Origin: Sipunculus nudus
Lineage: Eukaryota > Annelida > Sipuncula > Golfingiida > Sipunculidae
Direction: 5' to 3'
Assembly (NCBI GenBank): GCA_026874595.1
Contig: CM049312.1
Location: forward strand, 72,136,929 to 72,200,928
DNA: 64,000 bases
Below, piece after piece: positions 30,105 to 40,800 of this stretch. Numbering within the stretch: position 1 is the stretch's first letter; each line of letters begins with the position of its first letter. The position numbers and the translations under genes are program-made. The notes under the pieces were generated by a model that saw nothing but the letters and a program-made list of their open reading frames with translations, searched no databases and was not told the origin of the DNA.

Positions 30105-33100
30105 TTATATATACGTAATATTTTAAATAATTATAATGTTTTAGAAAATAAGTTATTTTGTGAATTCTAAGCAAGGTTTAGATATAACATTATTTAGTAA
30201 ATAGATCCAACGTCTTTAATTCTATTTATTAATATATTTTATTTGCAATATTATAATATAATTCTCTGAAAAGTGGGGGGGGATGATTACATTGACCATC
30301 CCCGCCTTGCCAAAAAGTGGGGGGTATATATACCCCCCATCCCCCCCTATATTGACGCCCCTGAACTTAAGAATGAGTGGAAACATGAAAACACTGCATG
30401 ATTGTATGTTAGGATTGATCCATGCTTTGAAGAACCTGTATACTTCAACCTGCAAGTTGTCGATTGAATCCAAGATAAAGTTGAAACATATATGACTGTT
30501 CCATTGTGTGAACTGAAGGATTTCTTACAGGCCTGTTGTGTGTTTCATGGTAACACTGCACACTTATGATTACCTTAACTGCACAACTTTAAGGAAATAA
30601 CCCCATCATAAATTATCATCTATCAGTTTTTCTGTGGTATTGATGACAGTAAATGATGAAATTCCCAGTTCATGTTTCATGTGCAGGGGCGAGTCTTGAG
30701 GAAGGAATGAATTAATTTTTTTTTCTGTAAAAGTTTATGTTTGATCCTTTGAACATTTGTACTCTAATTGTTGCAAAAGAACATGTACAGGAATATGATG
30801 ATAAAAACTGGACCTTAAGCTTAAAAATATAGCCAAGAACTGCAGGATAAATTTCATACATCAGTATATTATGTAAGATTTCAATACCATTTCATTGTCA
30901 GCAATAATTGTTAAAAGATATCCTTTATTCCATTTACCACCAATTTTACTGAAAAAAACTTTAAAATCCAAGAATTCATTTAAAAACAAACAAGAAAAGA
31001 TCTAAACCTCTAAATTTTTTTCAATGTTTATATCATGATTAAATATTTATTTAGCAACCTTGAATTCTAACAAAAGTTTGTATGTCTGTGTAATCTGGGG
31101 TTCTGCAGATGATTTAACAACTTCTTGTCCAAATATTGATAAGGAATCTTCAATTAAGACTTGACGGGTCATACTTTAAACCTTTTTAATAGATGGACAG
31201 ATCGCTTGCTGGATGGAAAGGACAACCATCAAAGAACAATAAATTTGTATCTCTCAGCACATCACAGCCTTTTTGAAAGTCAGCTAATTAATAACCTTAA
31301 ATGGGATGATATGGCAAAATTGACATTTTTACCCCCTTTAGATTAAGGATAATGACACCCAAAGCAAAATATATTGGGTATGTAGATTACACTTTCATTT
31401 GTTAAAGGTAAACACAATAATGGTTTCTGAAGTAATGTTAACAATCTCAATCCAAAACCGATGAGAAGTCTGATAAATGCTAAATAGATTCACATATGAT
31501 ATCACAAATGCACTTGTGTGTGTGCACTGATATTTATAGACAGACTACATACTGTGCCCAACGTGAACCCCTCATGAGTGATAGATAAAGAGCAATACAA
31601 ACATATACCGAGCCTGAACTGGAGAATAGTACATTATTCAAATACCTATGTCAATTACTTGTGTATGATGTTTCCCCAAGCTGACCACCTGAAACCATAC
31701 GTTAAGGGCAACTGTACTGATATCACATATGAAGCATTTAATGATTCGTAAGAATGGCAAACATTGTTTCATGTGATATTATTACACAATAATAATTTAT
31801 CTGCATATAAAACATTATAAATGTACAAGCTAAAAATATATAAATACAGAGACTTTTCTGAAAAGTTGGAAATTAGTTAAAGTCAAAGGTAAAATGAGGA
31901 TAATTGAGGTATGAATGAGGAAAAGAAAGTTGGAATATACACATCATGCAGTGTGCTGGATTATACCATGATCAAGCTCTTAATGCAGACCAATCATTGT
32001 TGACCTTTACTCTAACTGGCTGAACTCTGATTATGATTTAGGCCAAATTGAACAGCTATTGGTCCAGTCAACATCCTCTTCAAGAGTACTTTATTGAGAA
32101 CATAAGTTACAAAACCCAAGGACCATCCATCCATATACAGCATGTGTTTTTCTTTCTTTCTTTTCACTTTCAATACTGTAATAATACACACAATACTGCG
32201 GGTACCGAATTTCACTCATGGTGACCTTTAAAGAATCAGACTGTTTGGGATCATTTAAGCTTTTTCTGTAATATGTACCAACTGAACCTTTTAATATAAG
32301 TCTTAAAACTTCCAAATTAAGACAATTGCCCATGCAGTCTGAGGAAGATTTTGGCTGATCAATGACTAATTGCAATTGGGCCTTGTTGCTGACATACAAC
32401 TCTGGTATAAACAACACATACTAAATATGTTTCAGGCAAGGTTACTCTTAAAAGAACATGTTGGAATAAAAGGAGCTAAGCAAATATAACCTGCATTAAA
32501 GACCATGAGTGAACACTCTGAGAAGAATCAACAAACCAATCCTCCTACACACATTCAGCAGTGATTCCATTCAGTTGTCACAAGTGTGAACCCTGCCCTG
32601 TATATGTGCTTTCTCCATGCCAGGATTATACTATGAGTATAACCTACAGACTACATAAATTATGGTAGTTGGCCAATTAATCCATTACATGGATGATTAG
32701 TCATTACTTTCAGAATCAATCAAACTGGTTGCATTTTTCCATAATCAATCACATACAATTAAATACTCTTTATTATATGTCAAAGACATAATGATACCAA
32801 ATAGCAAACAGCATTAAACTGGTCCTTGTGCAGCAAATAAATGTCAATTAAAATGGCCATGATTACCTTAAATTTTCAGAATGGTGTTCAAGTCAGGCTT
32901 AATTTATTCAGAAAATTATATATTAGGTAAAATGTAATTTTGCACAGGAGATTTCATGGTGATATAGAAGGTACATAAAAAGGCTTTAATTAGTAATCAA
33001 TCATCAGTCATTTTTATCTGTCAATCATCAAACATGATTCTACCACTAGTAAACTGGTCAACTAAATATCTATAGATTAACACACTAGCTACATGCCCAT

Positions 33101-34854
33101 ATTGTAGCATGCATAAAAGTATACACTTCTAAATCAAGAGCAAGATCTGGTCTTCAACATTTGATGACTGGTCTGGAATAAATTAATAATTGGTCCTGAT
33201 AAAATCCTGATCGTAGTTCTGACAAGACAACAGGGTTGGCAGTTTTATCTGCAGTCCGTTTAATCCACTGGATAAATCTGGATTAATCCGGATCGGATAA
33301 AACAGGTTTTATCCAGTTTTATCTATAGTTTTGGTGTATACTGTCTGTGAGTAGACATTTTATATTTAGTTTAGCTTTCCACTGTAAAAAAAAAAATACA
33401 GTTCTTATAAGGAACATTTATGTCTAGTTAACTGAATTATTATGTGACTATATATTTATACATAAAACTCATTGTTTCTGTCACAGAATGTCATACCATG
33501 ATTTTATTAATAATTTTGAAACTTTAAATTATTTCTTTTCTTCAGTGAGGTAAGTTCGAATATGACTTATTAAAACAAGATCATCTATTTTTAACATTAC
33601 ACTATAAAAAAGCTAAACAATTGCAGTTCACACATGTTTAGTTAAACTCCACAATCAGTGGTACTATAGAATATCATATATTCACAGATAAGCATCTATT
33701 CTTACATCTGAGAGAGATGTACATAATCCAGTCATTTATTGTTTAAATGACTTAAAATATGCAGGGACATCAGTCACTATGTCAGTAATTTTGTGGGGAA
33801 GACCTTTCAAGGAGCAAAGGATAACATACTTGAAAAGCTATCTTGCCCAAGTTGGTTTCTCTGAATGTCAGGGTTGTAGTGTATTCCTTGACCACAGTAG
33901 TGGAAAGGCATGTTTATACAAGCAGCAACAGTGGGCTACCATTTGACAACCATCCAGTCATGACAGCCTGAGACTCAGAGGAGATACCTCCATTGGATCA
34001 AAGTCATTCAGACATCCTCCTCCACTGTCTCTGTAATTAGTTGTTGACAACTTGGCTGCAAAAGTCACCTGATAAGCTTGCCCTGTGTCTATGAGTAAAT
34101 ATTTGAGGATGATGCTATAAAGATGATACATCCTATTGAGAAATTGACTGCCAGCCAGAATAGTAACATAGAAGACAAAGGGACAGCTCCTCAATCTGGT
34201 GTGTTGAGCATAAGCTAAAAGTGGATGCTGACAACAGTGAAACATGAACCTTGAGGAAATTGCCAATTGGATATAAACCTAAAATTGTTAATATATTAAT
34301 AAACCTTCTAAACTTATTTATTTAGATTATCATTTTTGTTAATTTAATTAAATATACAAGGTGATTCTTAGTTTTATCCAGTTTAATCCTGTTTAATCCA
34401 GATAAAACTGGATTAAACCGGATAAAACCCAGTTTTATCCATTGTCCTGGATTAAACAAGTTTTATCCAGATAAAACCCAACCCTGCAAGACAAAACCCA
34501 GATTTGGACCTGCTACAGCCCAAATTCTGATTCATACTCTAAAAGTGAGTAGACAGAGTACTGGCTAATGCCTTTGGGATATACTTTTGAATAAATTAAG
34601 GACAATTCCACATAAGTTCAGGCTGTATACTCATACACTTAAAAATATATTATTGAAATAAATAACTGCCATATGGTTTTTTTGGGGTATAGTGATAGGA
34701 TATTCACACTATTAAGTGTAGGAGAAAATTTTACCAAAGGAATTTTTCTGAGAATAATTTACCACCAAAAAAATGACTTTGTTTATACATATGAGACTGC
34801 TGAGTCATTGTGTTTGTAGAGTGCGGTGTCCTTCTATAGAATTCTGTACATATG

Positions 34855-34893
<39 letters not shown>

Positions 34894-37800
34894 TAGAAAA
34901 AGTACATGTATACTGAATGGATCAATTGGCTTGGCATGAGCTGGTGCATCAGTGATAGACTTCTAAAGATGTTTGCATGACACATGTTAATATATTGACT
35001 TTAGCTTTTCACAAAATACCCAGCAGCTCTGCTCCAATGTCAACAGTATATAACATGGCAATCTCCATAGCTGCGAAGTTACCATAAAAAGTTGTTATTG
35101 TTTTAAAGGACTGAAGTCTCCTTTTCACACTTAAGGAAAATTTCTTGTAAATCTTTAAGCATGGGAAATTGTTCTGTACATATAGTCAAAAGTGGTTTAT
35201 ATGTTACATTTATTACATTAATTATATTCCTTCAGATTTGGTTACAACTGATCATATTAATTTTCCTGGCAGAGATATTCCAATACATATAAAAGCCTAC
35301 CATTGATTATGAAAGCAGTTGGTGAGTGTAAGATATTATAGAAGAAATGTAAATTCACCAAGTGCTAAGCATGCGAGTGTTATTATAACTTTTAAGCAAA
35401 GAACTTGAATCACAGAATATAGAAAACCTCTCAACTCTTTAAAATGACACACCAGGGGTTTGTATGTGCAAGTAGTCACCAAGTCATCATGTAAACACAC
35501 ATTGAGAAGGCAGCCAGGGAAGTGCTGCAGGTGGGCCATGCCCACATCAAATTATACCAACCTACATTATGATCAGCAACAGTAAATACATGTAAGGATA
35601 TCTATCCAGATACACTATTTCTGAATTTGTAAAATTTCACATTTTCCAAAAAAAAATTTGAGATAATGAATCATGCTTCCAAAATAAATGATAAGTAAAT
35701 TAAATTGACTGGAACAATTGACACTTCTACACCGATCTTAATTTTTTAAATTTATGCTATGGCAATTTAAGTTTGTCTTGTTCAAAATGTTACAAAAATT
35801 TATATATATTTTAAGAAGAATATGAAATGTCCATGGATTTCAATCTCAGCTATCTTATGTATATATATATATATATATATATCTCCCTCTCTCTCTCTCT
35901 CTCAGAGACAATACTGAAATCCAGGCAAATTTTAAATTTTGGCTAGATGAGATTGCGATTGTGATCTCACCTAGACAAATTTTAAACTCACCTAAATGAG
36001 ATCACAATCCCAATCTGGCCTAGGCAAGAATACTATCCATCATGGAGCAGGCCAGGATTTCAATCTTCCCTAGGTGAGTTTAAAATCTGTCTGGTATCAT
36101 CCAGGCAAGTTTAAAATCCACCTAATATCACTTAGGAGAGTTTAAAATCTGTCTGGTATCATCAAGGCAAGTTTAAAATCCACCTGATATCACTTAGGAG
36201 AGTTTAAAATCTGTCTGGTATCATCCAGGCAAGTTTAAATTCCACCTGATATCACTTAGGTGAGTTTAAAATCTGTCTAGGTGAGATTAAAATAGTGATC
36301 TGATCCAATTTCCTAATATATTATGCACTGTAAATTGACACATGAAAGATGTTTTTAGTGAAAATTAAGTACAATTTATATGACTGCCAAATTAATACTC
36401 TAGCTGATATTATTGCATGGAAAAACCAGTATATGTTTTGAGATACTGTGTTGCATATGATATATTTATAGATGGACAGAGAGGTGGACACACAAAAGGA
36501 CTGATAAGTTTTTCATTTTCTATGTAGACCTATTATTAATGATTCTATGTTTATTTTAAACCCAATTTTTTCAGCATGTCCATTTTGACAGGTGAATTAA
36601 GTTTTATTTATTGAACAGATTATATCATATTGCATTTTTTTCCATTTTACCATCAAATTATATAAATTTGCAATACAAAAAAAAATCTGCAAATTAAAGT
36701 TAATTTAGTTGCATCATTATTTAGCATTACTTTGGTCATATCAAATTATGCATGATACACATATATTTTACTATTTCTTTTAATCATAAAAAGTGTAAAC
36801 TGCTTTTAAAAAAATATGATTTTTTTACAATAAATTCACTAAAAAAACACAATGCCACAACATGGCAACTTCTAGATTATCCCTTGGATCACTATTTAAA
36901 AAAAGTGTGTACACTGAAGTTTGTAGAATAATATAGTTGCTTATATATATTTTTATATTACATAAATATTTATTAAAATTGATTAAAAATTCCCTTTTCA
37001 AATCAGGTATCTGCACTGTTGGTTAGATGTTGGAGAAACAACTTCATTATGCTGAATATTATCTCAACTATGATTTTATACTGAGTTTCATGCATGTCAT
37101 AAAAGAAAGCAAATAGTTTTTCTGAAGCAAGTCCACACAAAAATGAACACCATAACTTTTACAGCAATACATATCTTTGTGGACACACAATTAAATGTGC
37201 TCTCATTGTAACCCCTTTTTTTAAAAAATAAAATTCCAGCATGTAGCAAGAGTCTAGGAAAAATGAATAAAACATAGATAATTATAACATTCATCTTATT
37301 TATGCATCCTCTCAATGGGGGGGGGGGGGGGGGGGCAGCGGGCAAGCTAAGCAAAGGGAGCTAGCTGCCTGAAGTGAAGTTGGTTACATAACAGCCTGAC
37401 TAGGTGAGGGCTCCAGCACACACTGCTTCCTGCATGTGCCCTAGGCTAGTTTTTTTGTAAATAATAGTTGACTTGGTCTTGCAAAACTTTATACAAGCTA
37501 CATTTATTTGACAATTCATTTCAAATTTCAAGTTTAAAAGAGTAAAACACTTGTGTGTACATGCTGTGAAAATTAAAGCATACAGGAAAAAAAAATTTAA
37601 GGTATTGATTTTACATTTATGCTGATATCTTGATTTTTTTTTTTATAAAATTCTTATCTAATTTCTGGCATAAAGTTAAATCTTGATTAGATAAAGCTAT
37701 GTTTCTGAAAAAAAGTCTCAAGCTTTAACAGTTATTATGTTAAAAGAGAAATAATATTTCCTAATGTTTTGACAAAGTTCATTATGTTTGGGCCCATAAC

Positions 37801-40800
37801 TTAATGAAATCACATACTGTTGACCTAATTTCTGGCATGTACATAGGAATTATACAGAGGAATTTTTATTCTAAATACAAACAAAAACAGATGAGTGATT
37901 TTGATATTTAAGGCAGTCCTGAAGAGTAACAATAGGGTTATAATGGAAAATTGAGGTTTTTCCTAGTCATAGAGTATTTGGTTTGGTTGGAGAACTCAAG
38001 ATCTAACTCTATAACTTTACATCTAACTGTATGTTGAATGTTGGATTCTTAGGTGCAATTGTTTGAAAATAAATATGCAATGTTAATGGACGAATGGTGG
38101 GACAGATGGTTAGACAGCCAGACTACAGCCTGAGCTAAACAAACCGAAATAGTGTGGTAAAACCAGAGTGAAAATGAAAAGCAACAGATGGATAATGCAA
38201 TCAATGGAAAACTTATAGAAGTTCACCAGTACATGTTCAACTGTTAGCCTGACTCAATGGTATTAAATCATTCATGGTCAATCAGTGATCACTAATATTA
38301 ACTATTAATAGTGTCCAACTGACCAGCAGGCTGAGACCACTGACCCCATGTAAACAATCAATATCTTAATATATCCACTGCAAGCTTTCTAATGTTAACA
38401 CTGGCCAGACCTGGCAAGGGGATGATGTTCTTACATACAGTGGATAACACTTAAAAAGACTTATTAGTTTTATCAATTAACATACAAACCCTTTAATTTG
38501 TGTCCCTGTACATGGGTTACTATATATACTGGGGAAAAATAATCTTCATACAGAGCTTTTTCATCATACAGAGTTCACAAAGGTTGTAACTGTGTCCAAT
38601 TTATTTAAGCTCTGCAGAGTTAAAACCAGTTAAGTCCAAATTAAAGGCTCAGGTCCAAGTTTATCTTTCTTTAATTGAGAATTTCCTGGTCAACGTTTAA
38701 TATGTTTTGTTAAGGAACAAACATGCTTTAGTCCACTTGATTTACATTTGAAAAAAAAAAGCTTTTTCCTTGTTAAAAATTTTCTTAAAAAATTGTAATC
38801 ATGCTGTGTAATTTATCATTATTTTTTTTTTTTAATTCTGAAAAATTTTGTAAATAGTTATTCATATGACAACATACTGATAGTTTGTTATAAAATCTGA
38901 ATACCATATCAGACTTTATTTTGCTGCTGGGCAAAGCCTGTTTTCTTGATTCTTTATCATCTGTCCAAGACCAATTCCAGGAATGCCAAATCCCCTGATA
39001 TAAGGAGACTTGAGTCTGGACTCTAGTTCAAGGTTAGACTCAAGACCTACATGATGTACACACTGCATATTTTATATGTAGCATTAACTACAGTAGACCC
39101 TTTTTCTTTTGACAATAAGTATTGCATTAAACTAGCTTTGAAACATGAAAGTCTAAAGTTAAAGGGTTATAATCAGGAGCAATATCATTCCTATTCTTTA
39201 ACACTAAGGCCAAAAAAATTTATAGGTATGGTTCTCAGGCACCGCCCGCATCAATTTTAAACCCCCGCATCAAAAATTTTTATTTTGATTTTTAATAAAA
39301 ACTTTCCAATTTTGAGCTGCTGCCGCTCCGACATTTCTTTCAAGAAGATAAAACCATACAATTTCCTTTGTTTTGTAGTGCTTTTACTTATTTAGCAAAA
39401 TAAAACTGTTATTTTCATGCTTTTCCCTTATCATTTGACATTTTTATCGAAACATACCAAAAAATTTAAAATAAAAAAAGCGCCCGCCCGCACTGATTCC
39501 TGAAAAAAAGTGCCTGAGAACCACACTTTTTTTTTATTTTGGCCTAACAGTTCATTTTTGCTTTATAAAAAAGCTTGCAGCAAAACCATTCCATCCCACA
39601 GTCTAAATTCCTCGCATACGACTGTTTAACACCTTGTTATATCCCTGCGTATTGGTAAACAAAATCTGTTAACGATAACAAGGCCGCGTGACCAGAGCCT
39701 GATTAAGAGGGGCAAGACGTGGTGTTTCATCCAGGGGGAACTTGCATTACATTTTTTAGCTATGTAAGTCCGGGCATCTCCTGATGGCACATGTTCTGGC
39801 CCCGCGCAGCACATGGCCTGTTGCACTGTGTTTATGTTTACACCTGCGATTGTGCCCGGTTCACTGTTTTTAACACTCGTTTACAGGAGAAAGCAAACGG
39901 TTTCAGGGCAATATTTTGGCAGGTACAGATTAATTTTAAAGGGAAGAAACTATTTTTCGTGTTAACTTAACATGCTTAATAGGTGATTGGGCCCCTTTAA
40001 TATTTAATTTTGATGAAAGTAAACATATAAAACACTGACAGAACTGATCCATCACAGTCCTACTGAGTGAGGCATAGTGTGGGTGTCACTGTTATCATTT
40101 TGTCTGTGTGATTTATATAACTTCTAAATTAATTCTATAAAATTTCAGTCTCACTTGGTGAATAAACGATGAATAGCATGACCATCAATAATCATTGTAA
40201 TGAATTAATAAATCCCTGTTACCTATGTTTATGCTTTATTTATGAAAAACTGCTAACCTTTCTTCGCCAACTTCCTTTCTTCCTAGAAATTAACTTCCCT
40301 AAATTCTGGGAAAATTCCCATTCTTCCCAGGGAAGGGAAGAAAAACATATTTTACGAAAAGGATGCTGAACTGCCTACAATACCTGAGGTCCTAATGAGG
40401 GATATTTCATATCGCTATGAAATATAAATGAAAAGTATCATCACTTCAGTTAGCTACAGTATATATATATATATACTGCTTGACCATGATTGGCATGGGT
40501 ATCATTACAGGATATACCACTGAAAGTCTTCCCCATAGATGGTTGACAAATCTGTTCAAAGATGTTTGGGCGCATATTCCTTGTGCAGTATGAAGAGACG
40601 AAATACCCTCAACATATTATCATTAATAAAGATGTCTAGACTCCGTTTGGACCAACATTACTGTTCATTGATCAGTATGTCTGAAAGTATGGGCACTTAC
40701 TGTGAAGAAAATCAGATACTGCTTCTTCTCCACTGTGCTTTTGGTACCTTCCACTTGTAACAGCACACTTTTACAGATGCATATTTTTGCAATATACTGA

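Noticed and set aside
33958-34266. 102-codon minus-strand frame inside the hAT-like element
   Set aside because: No hAT transposase motif (dimerisation region, DDE residues) is visible, and the composition is unconvincing.
39626-39826. 66-codon minus-strand frame in the CpG-rich patch
   Set aside because: No domain, no matching splice sites, and outside the phase chain of the TIR-HEAT exons.
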